From Rhizobiaceae bacterium (GTDB taxonomy: Bacteria; Pseudomonadota; Alphaproteobacteria; Rhizobiales; Rhizobiaceae), in NCBI GenBank assembly GCA_023953905.1, contig JAMLJA010000008.1:1-64000 (forward strand): a stretch of 64,000 nt of DNA. Reading direction: 5' to 3'. Every line of letters starts with the position of its first letter. The stretch's first letter is position 1. Shown here piece by piece: positions 16,409 through 25,032 of the stretch. The notes beneath the pieces were generated by a model. The model worked only from the letters and a program-made list of their open reading frames with translations, was not told where the DNA came from and ran no database searches. The position numbers were made by a program, and so were the translations under genes.

Positions 16409-18718
16409 ATGACCGTCGCGACGCCGAAATTCGGAATGGGCGCGTCCGTTTTGCGCGTGGAGGACCAGTCCTTTATCAAGGGTCTCGGGCGCTATACGGA
16501 CGATATAAGCCAGGAGGGATTGCTGCACGGATATGTGCTGCGCTCGCCGATCGCCAAAGGGCGATTTACCATTTCATCCACCGAGGCTGCGCAAAGCGCG
16601 CCCGGCGTACATCTTGTGCTGACGGGGCAGGACCTCGATAACCTTGGCGCGCTCCATTCCGGTGCCATGCCGAAACAGCCTGACGGTACGCGCGCGCCAA
16701 CGCGCGACATTCCCATTTTGTGCAGGGAGCAGGTTCAGTATGTCGGTGACGCGATTGCATTCGTGGTTGCAGACACGCGAGCCTTGGCCCAGGACGCTGC
16801 AGAACTGATCGAAGTCGAGTTCCACGACGAGGATGCGATTTCATCTCCGACGACGGCTCTTGACGCTGATTCGCCGTTGGTATGGCCCGAACTCGGTTCC
16901 AACCGAGCCTTCGCGTACCACATTGGCGACAAGGCAAAGACGCAAGCTGCCTTCGATTCTGCAGCACATGTCACCGAGGTTTCGTTCCATAACAATCGGC
17001 TGGTCTGCAATTACATGGAGGTCCGGTCCGCAATTGGGGAGTGGAACGAGGCGGAAGATCGCATCGTGCTGACGACCGGTTCGCAGGGCGTTCATTCGAT
17101 GCAGAAGATTATCGCGGAAGAGGTCTTCGGCATCGACAAGAAGAAGCTGCGGGTGATTACCCCGGATGTGGGCGGCGGATTTGGGCCAAAGACATTCGTC
17201 TACCGCGAATACCCCCTGGTGCTGGAAGCTGCGCGCCGCGTGGGACGTCCCGTCAAATGGACGTGCGACCGTACCGAACATTTCCTTACCGATGCGCAGG
17301 GCAGAGACAATGTCGTCAATGCCCGCATGGCAATGGACAAGGATGGTCGGTTCCTGGGGTTTCAGGTCGATCTCATCGCCAATATGGGCGCCTATATTTC
17401 GCAGTTCGGCCCCTACATTCCTGTAATTGGCGTGTCGATGTCGACGGGTGTCTACGACATTTCCGCAATAGATGTGTCCATCACAGCCGTCTATACCAAT
17501 ACGTGTCCGGTCGATGCCTACAGGGGAGCCGGACGGCCTGAGGCCGCGCTTCTCATGGAGAAACTGGTAGACTGCTGCGCACGCGACCTCGGTCTGACCT
17601 ATGACGAGATCAGACGGCGCAATTTCATTCGCCCCGAACAGTTCCCATACACCACCGCGACTGGCCGGAAATACGATGTCGGCGAGTTCGCGGGGCACAT
17701 GGATCAGGCGATCAAGCGCTCCGACTGGGATTCGTTCGGCGAGCGTCTGGAGAAATCCAAGGCAGCCGGAAAAATTCGCGGTCTGGGCATGGCCACCTAT
17801 ATCGAGGCCTGTGCCTTCGCTGGCTCCGAACCTGCAAAGGTCGAACTCAACGGTGACGGCACGGTGACCCTCTATATAGGCACGCAGACCAACGGTCAGG
17901 GCCACGCCACCGCCTATGCTCAGTTCCTCGTCGACAAGCTAAACATTCCGCATGATCGGATTCGTGTTCACCAAGGCGATACCAACGACCTCGACGATGG
18001 CGGCGGAACCGGCGGTTCACGCTCGATCCCGCTGGGCGGCGTCTCGGCGGCACGTGCCGGGGAAGATCTGGCCGAGAAGATAAAGCGTGTCGCTGCTGAC
18101 GAAATGGAAGCCTCCGCAGCGGATATCGAACTGGTTGATGGGTCCGCACGCATTGTCGGCACGGATCGTGTCATGAGCTTTGCCGATGTTGCAAAGGCTG
18201 CAAAGAAGCCAGACGACCTCAAGGGCTTCGGCGAGTTTGTTCAAGATGAGGCGACCTATCCGAACGGAACTCATATTTGCGAGGTTGAGATCGATCCCGA
18301 AACCGGCAACACGGACATCGTGCGCTACACGATTGTGGACGATTTTGGCGCGACGGTGAACCCAGTTCTGCTCGCGGGACAGGTCCATGGCGGCGTTGTC
18401 CAGGGCATCGGGCAGGCGCTGACGGAAGACTCGGTTTATGGTGAGGATGGCCAACTGCTCACGGCAAGCTTCATGGACTACGCGATGCCGCGCGCGGATA
18501 TCGTTCCGTTCTTTCAGTTCGAGACACGCAATGTGCCGTCGACAACCAATGCCATGGGCATCAAGGGGGCAGGAGAGGCAGGCACCATCGGTTCCACACC
18601 CGCCACGCTCAATGCCATAACCGACGCCCTGTATCGCGCCTATGGTGTCGGGCATATAGAGATGCCTGCCACTCCCTCACGCATCTGGGCGGTTGTGAAG
18701 GAAGCGCGCAACGCGTGA
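16409..18718 (+). CDS. Molybdenum hydroxylase large subunit (xanthine dehydrogenase/CO dehydrogenase form II family)
   Basis: 769 residues. Landmarks of the Mo-cofactor subunit are present: DVGGGFGPKTFVYREYP in the middle, the active-site loop AYRGAGRPEAALL, and the catalytic-glutamate region KGAGEAGTIGSTPATLNA near the end. The loop AYRGAGR rather than AYRCSFR places it among form II enzymes, whose substrates are mostly unknown aldehydes or heterocycles, and not among true CO dehydrogenases. Such subunits normally work with a 2Fe-2S small subunit and an FAD medium subunit; neither is encoded nearby. The stop overlaps the next gene's GTG start, so it is coupled to an EamA transporter. The leader contains competing hairpins. 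Confidence 0.88.
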   Translation: MTVATPKFGMGASVLRVEDQSFIKGLGRYTDDISQEGLLHGYVLRSPIAKGRFTISSTEAAQSAPGVHLVLTGQDLDNLGALHSGAMPKQPDGTRAPTRDIPILCREQVQYVGDAIAFVVADTRALAQDAAELIEVEFHDEDAISSPTTALDADSPLVWPELGSNRAFAYHIGDKAKTQAAFDSAAHVTEVSFHNNRLVCNYMEVRSAIGEWNEAEDRIVLTTGSQGVHSMQKIIAEEVFGIDKKKLRVITPDVGGGFGPKTFVYREYPLVLEAARRVGRPVKWTCDRTEHFLTDAQGRDNVVNARMAMDKDGRFLGFQVDLIANMGAYISQFGPYIPVIGVSMSTGVYDISAIDVSITAVYTNTCPVDAYRGAGRPEAALLMEKLVDCCARDLGLTYDEIRRRNFIRPEQFPYTTATGRKYDVGEFAGHMDQAIKRSDWDSFGERLEKSKAAGKIRGLGMATYIEACAFAGSEPAKVELNGDGTVTLYIGTQTNGQGHATAYAQFLVDKLNIPHDRIRVHQGDTNDLDDGGGTGGSRSIPLGGVSAARAGEDLAEKIKRVAADEMEASAADIELVDGSARIVGTDRVMSFADVAKAAKKPDDLKGFGEFVQDEATYPNGTHICEVEIDPETGNTDIVRYTIVDDFGATVNPVLLAGQVHGGVVQGIGQALTEDSVYGEDGQLLTASFMDYAMPRADIVPFFQFETRNVPSTTNAMGIKGAGEAGTIGSTPATLNAITDALYRAYGVGHIEMPATPSRIWAVVKEARNA

Positions 18719-19662
18719 GCCCAAGCCCAACTACGGTAGGCCACAATCCGCTGACGGGGATCACCTACAAGGTGCTCTCCGTCTTCGTATTCATGGGTAT
18801 GACATCGCTGATCAAGTTCTCCGGGCAACTCCCGGCAGGGCAGATCGTCTTTTTCCGTTCATTCTTCGCCATACCTCCAATCCTTGTTTTTTTGGCCTAT
18901 CACGGTGAACTGCGCGGGGCATTCCGCACAAAACGTCCGTTAGGGCACTTCGCACGTGGCTTCATCGGCGTCGGCTCGATGGGCCTGAGCTTCTTCGCGC
19001 TGACGCGCTTGCCCTTGCCGGAGGCCATTACGCTAAATTATGCCCAGCCGCTGCTGGTCGTCGTGTTCAGCGCCATCTTTCTGGGAGAGAACATACGCGC
19101 CTACCGTTGGACAGCGGTCACGGTTGGACTGATCGGCGTCGTCATCGTTTCCTGGCCCAAGCTGACATTGTTCGGATCGGGAGGCGTTCTTGGTCACGAC
19201 GAAGCCGCCGGGGTTGTTGCGGCGCTGACGGCCGCCGCCGTCTCTGCCGTGGTCATGCTGCTTATCCGCAGTCTGGTGCAAAGCGAAAAGACCTCGACCA
19301 TCGTCTTGTATTTCTCGCTGACGGCAAGTGTCTTCGCGTTGCTGACCATTCCGTTCGGTTGGCAGAGCATGTCTGTGGCGCAGACGCTCGCCCTGATCGG
19401 TTCAGGCATCTGCGGGGGACTGGGGCAGATTTTCATGACAGAAGCCTATCGACATGCCGAAGCATCGACGGTGGCTCCATTCGAGTACACCTCGCTAATC
19501 CTGGGCGTGGCCGTGGGCTATTTCATCTTCAGCGAAGTACCGACGATCCATGTCGTGACGGGTGGCACGATTGTGGTCGCCGCCGGCATTTACATCATAT
19601 GGCGTGAACGCCAACTTGGTCTTGAGCGCGCCGCCGCCAAGAGAGTGACGCCGCCGCAATAA
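18715..19662 (+). CDS. DMT-superfamily transporter (two EamA domains)
   Basis: 315 residues with ten hydrophobic segments arranged as two EamA repeats (about 15-150 and 165-300). It starts at GTG 18715, overlapping the stop of the Mo hydroxylase by four bases (GTGA), so the two are probably translated together. The family exports metabolites or amino acids, or imports nucleotide-like compounds; the substrate here cannot be assigned. Coupling to a hydroxylase suggests it moves the enzyme's substrate or product, which is an inference. Confidence 0.85.
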   Translation: MSPSPTTVGHNPLTGITYKVLSVFVFMGMTSLIKFSGQLPAGQIVFFRSFFAIPPILVFLAYHGELRGAFRTKRPLGHFARGFIGVGSMGLSFFALTRLPLPEAITLNYAQPLLVVVFSAIFLGENIRAYRWTAVTVGLIGVVIVSWPKLTLFGSGGVLGHDEAAGVVAALTAAAVSAVVMLLIRSLVQSEKTSTIVLYFSLTASVFALLTIPFGWQSMSVAQTLALIGSGICGGLGQIFMTEAYRHAEASTVAPFEYTSLILGVAVGYFIFSEVPTIHVVTGGTIVVAAGIYIIWRERQLGLERAAAKRVTPPQ

Positions 19663-19721
19663 CCAAAGCACCGCAAGGGGATATGACGACGCGCGGATTC
19701 AAATCATGAACCGCGACGCAC

Positions 19722-20648
19722 TCACTCAATCATCTCGCGAAGCGATGCGAGCTTCACCTTGACTTCAAGGAGATCGCGCCAAGCAAGTTTCTTGTGGGCC
19801 GGAGTCCGCAGGAGATAGGCCGGATGCAGGGTTGGCATGGCCGGAATAGACACTCCGCTCGAAGTCACATGAGTGCGCCATTTGCCGCGCATGCGCAGAA
19901 CGCCGTCCGTCGTTTTCAGGAGCACCTTGGAGGAGGGGCCTCCCAGCGTGACCAGAACCTTCGGCTTCGCCAGTTCGATCTGCCGTTCGATGAACGGTCG
20001 GCAAATTTCGGTCTCTTGCGGCGTGGGGGTGCGGTTGCCGGGCGGTCGCCATGGAATCACATTGGCGATGTAGGCGGTTTGCCGGTCTATGCCGATGGCT
20101 GCAAGCATCTGGTCGAGCAATCGGCCGGAACGACCGACGAAGGGCAAACCTTCAATATCCTCGTCCCGTCCGGGGGCCTCACCGACCAGCATCAGATCGG
20201 CTTCCGGATTTCCATCTGAAAAAACCAGGTTCTTGGCGGTGTATTTGAGATTGCATCCGTCAAAACTCGCCAGATGCTCGCGCAACTCATCCAGTGTGCG
20301 TGCCTTCTGTGCGAGCTCGCGCGCCAGCATCACCTGCCCCTCGTCGGGCACGGCAGCCACCGACATTGGCCGATCTGGTACGGCGTCATAGAGGCGTTGT
20401 TCGTCCGGGCCAATCGTCGACGACGGAACAGATGAAACTGATGACGATGGTGGGGGAGCGTTCGGCACAACTGTCTGCCGTGCCACACTATCCGCGCGTG
20501 CCTCGATAGCTGGTGCGCGGGCGTTGGCGAGGGCTTGTGCGCTAAGCAGTCTGTCGGGCGCCTCATCAACGAGCGCGTCATCGACACCTGCTTCCTGGTA
20601 GAAGGCGAGAATATCGCGCAACTCGTCTCTGGTTAGAAGTCGGACCAT
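19722..20648 (-). CDS. Uracil-DNA glycosylase, family 4-like
   Basis: 308 residues. The C-terminal 200 residues form the UDG domain: active-site motif GEAPGRDEDIEGLPFVGRSG, NVIPWRPPGNRTPTPQE, and motif B TLHPAYLLR. About 100 residues of low-complexity Ala/Ser/Pro linker precede it. Family 4 enzymes remove uracil from DNA and usually bind a 4Fe-4S cluster through four cysteines. Here the N-terminal pair is reduced to one Cys (DGCNLKYTAK), and only one other (EICRPF) is visible in the domain, so a normal cluster looks unlikely. No partner gene is evident. Confidence 0.88.
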   Translation of the reverse strand: MVRLLTRDELRDILAFYQEAGVDDALVDEAPDRLLSAQALANARAPAIEARADSVARQTVVPNAPPPSSSVSSVPSSTIGPDEQRLYDAVPDRPMSVAAVPDEGQVMLARELAQKARTLDELREHLASFDGCNLKYTAKNLVFSDGNPEADLMLVGEAPGRDEDIEGLPFVGRSGRLLDQMLAAIGIDRQTAYIANVIPWRPPGNRTPTPQETEICRPFIERQIELAKPKVLVTLGGPSSKVLLKTTDGVLRMRGKWRTHVTSSGVSIPAMPTLHPAYLLRTPAHKKLAWRDLLEVKVKLASLREMIE

Positions 20649-20685
20649 CCCTACGAACTACGCGCCAATGTCCTCATCTGCAATG

Positions 20686-21270
20686 TCATGAAAAGGGAAT
20701 TCGCGGATCCTGCACGAGGTAGAAAGTGGGGCGTGGCGTGAAATCGGTGATCCGGAATTCGAAGGAAGCGGCATGCAAAGGGTCGACCTGACCCTTTGTA
20801 AAGCGAAGCCTGTCATAGGGCTCAAACGCCCGGGAGAACTCCGCAAAGCTGTCGGATTCAATGCTCGTGCCATCGTCGCGCCGTTGGTCGAAGGAAAGCC
20901 CGTCGCTGAAGACGCTTGCCTGTCCCAGAACTTCCTGGAGCTCGAACTCGAATTCCGTCCATCCCTGGCCGCTGTTGTTGAGCGTATCGAGACGTATGCG
21001 CAGCATGCCTGTTGCGAATTTATGGGGATCGTCGCTCGGCGTTCCAGGGTTTTCCGCGCGGATGACCAAAGTGACGGCACTGGCTGAGGTGAGTTCCTGT
21101 ACGATCACGATCGGATCTTCCTTCACCCCGATTCCCGACGCCGAGGTGATACGAAAACCACCTAGCTCGTCCGAAAACGAATACGGGCCAGCGACCCATC
21201 GTTTCGGTTCCTCAGCTCCTGCTGTTGCAGTGAACGACAGAAGAATTGCCAGCAGGATCCTGTGTCTCAA
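20686..21270 (-). CDS. Secreted protein of unknown function
   Basis: 194 residues starting with TTG at 21270. A signal peptide is clear (basic start, hydrophobic residues about 5-17, cleavage near TAGA-EEP). The mature part is rich in beta-type sequence and acidic residues, with no cysteine and no motif I recognise. It lies 37 bases downstream of nothing on its own strand but directly precedes the UDG gene (same strand, 37-base gap), so they may be co-transcribed. Function unknown. Confidence 0.65.
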   Translation of the reverse strand: MRHRILLAILLSFTATAGAEEPKRWVAGPYSFSDELGGFRITSASGIGVKEDPIVIVQELTSASAVTLVIRAENPGTPSDDPHKFATGMLRIRLDTLNNSGQGWTEFEFELQEVLGQASVFSDGLSFDQRRDDGTSIESDSFAEFSRAFEPYDRLRFTKGQVDPLHAASFEFRITDFTPRPTFYLVQDPRIPFS

Positions 21271-21539
21271 AATCGGCTCCGGATCGATCTCCAGCCAACG
21301 TCATGTGTTACCGAGTATGGATCATAATTTCCCGGTGGACCAGCGCACAGCACCTACGTGTAGAATTGCGGTTGCTCGTTGACGCCCGCGCCTGTGGACC
21401 GTAAGGGCTCACAAGGGCCATTCATGAAAGCGGCATGTGTGCCGAATTGCGTCGTATCGTCCGGTTTCGCGATTGAGCCCAACGCGCTAAGCAACCGCAA
21501 CGCCAGCATGATTTTGCATCTGCGAGCCAGGAGGACCTG

Positions 21540-23219
21540 ATGAGCGAAGTCGAACGGGAAAGCATGGAATTCGACGTCGTCATCGTCGGAGCGGGCCCTG
21601 CCGGTCTCGCGGCAGCAATTCGGCTTAAGCAGATGAATGCCGACCTGTCGGTGGTGGTTCTGGAAAAGGGTGGCGAAGTTGGAGCCCATATCCTTTCGGG
21701 CGCCGTCGTCGATCCCATCGGAATTGACCGCCTCTTGCCAGACTGGCGCGAGGATGCCGATCACCCGTTCAAGACGCCGGTCACGGCGGATCACTTCCTG
21801 TTGCTTGGGCCTGCGGGTTCGATCCGGCTCCCGAACATCCTCATGCCGCCGCTGATGAACAATCACGGCAACTACATCGTCTCGCTCGGCAATGTCTGCA
21901 AATGGCTGGCGGCAAGGGCCGAGGCGCTTGGCGTTGAAATCTATCCGGGCTTTGCGGCGGCCGACGTCATGTACAATGATGACGGTGCGGTGGTCGGCGT
22001 CATTACGGGCGACATGGGTGTCGAGCGCGATGGGACTCACAGTCCCAACTACGCGCCGGGCATGGCCCTGCTTGGCAAATATGTGCTGATCGGGGAGGGC
22101 GCTCGCGGTTCGCTCGCCAAGCAACTGATCGCCCGCTTCGGTCTCGACGCAGGGCGCGATCCGGGAAAATACGGGATCGGGTTGAAGGAGCTCTGGCAGG
22201 TGAAGCCCGAGCACCACAAGCCGGGACTGGTCCAGCACTCTTTTGGCTGGCCGCTCGATATGAAGACCGGCGGCGGATCGTTCCTCTACCATCTTGAAGA
22301 CAATCAGGTTGCGGTCGGATTTGTGGTCCACCTCAACTACAAGAACCCGTGGCTTTCGCCGTTCGAGGAATTCCAGCGCTTCAAGACGCATCCGGCAATT
22401 CGCGACACATTCGAAGGCGCGAAGCGCATTTCCTATGGCGCGCGCGCGATAACGGAAGGTGGCTGGCAGTCCGTTCCCAAGCTTTGCTTCCCGGGTGGGG
22501 CGCTGATCGGCTGTTCGGCCGGGTTCGTCAACGTGCCGCGCATCAAGGGCTCGCACAACGCGGTGCTTTCCGGGATGCTGGCTGCCGAACATGTGGTCGA
22601 CGCAATCGCCGCCGGACGGTCCGCCGACGAGTTGCAGAGCTACGAGGATGCCTGGCGTGCCAGCGACATCGGCAAGGATCTCAAGCGCGTGCGTAACGTC
22701 AAGCCGCTTTGGTCGCGCTTTGGAACCGCGCTTGGCGTCGGTCTCGGCGGTCTCGATATGTGGACGAACCAGCTTTTTGGCTTTTCGCTCTTCGGGACCA
22801 TGAACCACGGCAAGACCGACGCGGCATCGCTGGAGCCCGCGGCTCGCCACGCGAAGATCGACTATCCGAAGCCCGATGGTGTGCTGACCTTTGATCGTCT
22901 CTCTTCGGTTTTCCTTTCCAGCACCAACCACGAAGAGAATGAGCCGGTTCATCTCATCGTCAAGGACATGGAGTTGCAGGTCCGCTCCGAGCACGATGTG
23001 TTTGCGGGTCCGTCGGCACGCTACTGCCCGGCAGGCGTCTACGAGTGGGTCGACAAGGATGGGAACGCGGCGGCCGACCCGAATGCCAAAGATGTGCGCT
23101 ACGTGATCAACGCCCAGAATTGCGTGCACTGCAAGACATGCGACATCAAGGACCCCAACCAGAACATCAACTGGGTTCCGCCTCAGGGCGGCGAGGGTCC
23201 CGTCTACTCAGGCATGTAG
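21540..23219 (+). CDS. Electron transfer flavoprotein-ubiquinone oxidoreductase
   Basis: 559 residues, full length. An N-terminal FAD-binding Rossmann motif (DVVIVGAGPAGLAAAIRLKQ) is followed by the ubiquinone/membrane-surface region. A C-terminal 4Fe-4S domain carries CPAGVYEW and CVHCKTCDIKDPNQNINWVPP. The enzyme passes electrons from ETF, reduced by acyl-CoA dehydrogenases, to ubiquinone at the inner membrane. The isovaleryl-CoA dehydrogenase encoded at 39254-40414 is one expected source. A strong AGGAGG ribosome site precedes ATG 21540. The gene stands as a single unit. Confidence 0.97.
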   Translation: MSEVERESMEFDVVIVGAGPAGLAAAIRLKQMNADLSVVVLEKGGEVGAHILSGAVVDPIGIDRLLPDWREDADHPFKTPVTADHFLLLGPAGSIRLPNILMPPLMNNHGNYIVSLGNVCKWLAARAEALGVEIYPGFAAADVMYNDDGAVVGVITGDMGVERDGTHSPNYAPGMALLGKYVLIGEGARGSLAKQLIARFGLDAGRDPGKYGIGLKELWQVKPEHHKPGLVQHSFGWPLDMKTGGGSFLYHLEDNQVAVGFVVHLNYKNPWLSPFEEFQRFKTHPAIRDTFEGAKRISYGARAITEGGWQSVPKLCFPGGALIGCSAGFVNVPRIKGSHNAVLSGMLAAEHVVDAIAAGRSADELQSYEDAWRASDIGKDLKRVRNVKPLWSRFGTALGVGLGGLDMWTNQLFGFSLFGTMNHGKTDAASLEPAARHAKIDYPKPDGVLTFDRLSSVFLSSTNHEENEPVHLIVKDMELQVRSEHDVFAGPSARYCPAGVYEWVDKDGNAAADPNAKDVRYVINAQNCVHCKTCDIKDPNQNINWVPPQGGEGPVYSGM

Positions 23220-23342
23220 CAAGCTCCTGCCATCTGTTGCCGAGAGGCGACAGGCGGCGCGAGGTATCCGTCACGCGCGAAGTTGTGCGTTGAATGCCGG
23301 CCCTTGCTGTGTTGTCCTGTGAGAAATCGGGGATTGCCTGCG

Positions 23343-23936
23343 ATGCGCACAGGTTTGGTGGTCGGACTGGCCGTGTTCTGTTCGGTCTTTCTGGTCGAAA
23401 CGGCATCCGCCAAGATCGACGTCAGGGTCAACACGACAACTTATCCGATTGTCGGATCCACCGGCTATGATCTGCTGAAGCAGATGGACCGCAAAGGGCC
23501 GAAGCACGGTTTTCTGACCCGAGCGATTGCCCAGACGCGCTATAGCGTCAAATGGGACATCGACTGGAAATCGCAGAATCGCATCTGCCGCGTCGACAAC
23601 GTTTCCGCCGTGCTCAAGATTCATTACAATTATCCGAAGGTAGTCACGCGCATGTCTCCCGCTCTCGGCAAACGCTGGAATGCGTTCATGCGTGGCGTGA
23701 AGAAACACGAGGAGATGCACGGTTCCATAGCAAGGCGAATGGTTCGCGCGGCCGAAAAGTCGATCTCGGGCTTGGCGGTGAAAAACGATCCGGCCTGCAA
23801 TCGAGCCAAGTCCGAAGTGAAGCGACGAGTGCAAGCCATCTACGCCAGATATGAGGCGGATCAGGTGGCATTCGACAACCGGGAGCATCAAGACAACGGC
23901 AACGTCTCAAAGTTGGTGGAGCGGCTGGCGCGCTAG
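23343..23936 (+). CDS. DUF922-like secreted protein with HExxH-type motif
   Basis: 197 residues from ATG 23343, with a signal peptide (about 1-23, ending ETASA). The mature protein has the motif KKHEEMHGSIARR (residues about 119-131), which contains HEEMH, a zinc-protease-like signature, and two cysteines (NRICRVD and DPACNRAK) that may form a disulfide. This fits the DUF922 group of putative secreted zinc-dependent proteases of unknown substrate. An in-frame longer reading upstream lacks a signal peptide at its start and was not chosen. No obvious operon partner. Confidence 0.75.
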   Translation: MRTGLVVGLAVFCSVFLVETASAKIDVRVNTTTYPIVGSTGYDLLKQMDRKGPKHGFLTRAIAQTRYSVKWDIDWKSQNRICRVDNVSAVLKIHYNYPKVVTRMSPALGKRWNAFMRGVKKHEEMHGSIARRMVRAAEKSISGLAVKNDPACNRAKSEVKRRVQAIYARYEADQVAFDNREHQDNGNVSKLVERLAR

Positions 23937-23960
23937 AAAGGCGTGCGCACAAGGCAGCGC

Positions 23961-24968
23961 TTATCGTGCCCAGACGGTGACGGTCTGGTCCTCGGGCTCG
24001 CCATCGCTCTCGGGCAGCCCGAATTCGGCAAACAGGGGCAGATGATCCGAGCCGACATCCGGCAGCGCGCCGCCTGCAAAAAAGGCGATGTCGCCCTTCT
24101 TGAAGATGTGATCGATCGGCAGGCCTATCCACTGTCTCCACCCGGTGGGCAGCCAGCCGAACAGCCATGTCGGTCCGGGCGATTGCATGGCGCTGAGTGA
24201 GCCCGATGCGATGACCCGGCGAACCGCACTGCTCCAGGGTACCGCATTGAGGTCGCCGGCCACGATGGCTTGCGGACCGAGCGATGCGAGCTTTTGCGTC
24301 AGGAGACCGATCTGCCGTGGTTGGTCGAACGGCCAGGGCCATCCAAGGTGCATTGAGACCAGATCCAGCGCGGTGCCGTCAATCTCGACCTGAGCCATGG
24401 CAATTGAGCCGCTTCCGGCGCATTGGGTAAGGCGTCCGGCGCTGAAGGCATGGCGAGACAGGATGGCAGTGCCGCCAACGCGCGTATCGCCGCCGCATCG
24501 CAATTGGAAGGGGTACAGGTTCTGCATGCCCCTGAGCTTTGCGTTCCACATCTCCGAGACTTCATTGAGGAACACGAAGTCGGGTGTGTTCTGTTCGAGT
24601 AGATCAAGAACGCGCTCGGGGTGCGCATGATTGTAGCGCAGGTTGAGATGCAGAAGGCTATAGCTTCTGGCTAGAACCGGACGGGTCTCGAATGCTGCAT
24701 GAGCAGGTCCGATGCCGAGAGAGGGCAACCCGACAGCCGTCAGAGTGGCTCCCACGGCAAGCAGCAGTGCCATGAACCCATGCGCGCGCCAGGAGGAAAA
24801 CAGCAACGGCAGTGCTGCAAGCGCCATCATTACTGAGAAATGCACGCGGAAATGTGCAAAGGAGTCGAATGCGGGATGCAGAGCGCCGAGAAAGCCCGCA
24901 ACGACGAACAACGACAGGAGAAGCGTCGCCGACAGCGATGCGGACATGACAATCGATCGCAAGGTCAT
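23961..24968 (-). CDS. Membrane-anchored endonuclease/exonuclease/phosphatase family protein
   Basis: 335 residues from ATG 24968; a longer frame would overlap amn by 80 bases. Three hydrophobic segments (about 7-30, 38-58 and 65-85) precede an EEP domain with LLHLNLRYNH, NEVSEMW, GGTAILSRH, VAGDLNAVPWSS and the final GSDHLPLFAEF, which carry the expected catalytic Asn, Glu, Asp and His. The domain should face the periplasm. The family includes nucleases and phosphodiesterases; substrate unknown. It follows amn on the same strand. Confidence 0.8.
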   Translation of the reverse strand: MTLRSIVMSASLSATLLLSLFVVAGFLGALHPAFDSFAHFRVHFSVMMALAALPLLFSSWRAHGFMALLLAVGATLTAVGLPSLGIGPAHAAFETRPVLARSYSLLHLNLRYNHAHPERVLDLLEQNTPDFVFLNEVSEMWNAKLRGMQNLYPFQLRCGGDTRVGGTAILSRHAFSAGRLTQCAGSGSIAMAQVEIDGTALDLVSMHLGWPWPFDQPRQIGLLTQKLASLGPQAIVAGDLNAVPWSSAVRRVIASGSLSAMQSPGPTWLFGWLPTGWRQWIGLPIDHIFKKGDIAFFAGGALPDVGSDHLPLFAEFGLPESDGEPEDQTVTVWAR

Positions 24969-25032
24969 GGTCTGCAGCAACGAAACATGGATGGCAGGAT
25001 CAAGGTCGTTGAAGAAGGCACGATCGAAATGG

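Noticed and set aside
16409..18718. Carbon monoxide dehydrogenase (form I CoxL).
   Set aside because: The active-site loop is AYRGAGR, not the AYRCSFR of true CO dehydrogenases, and there are no coxM or coxS genes beside it.
21354..23129. A 591-codon open frame on the minus strand.
   Set aside because: It is antisense to the clearly recognisable ETF-ubiquinone oxidoreductase gene and arises from its codon bias.
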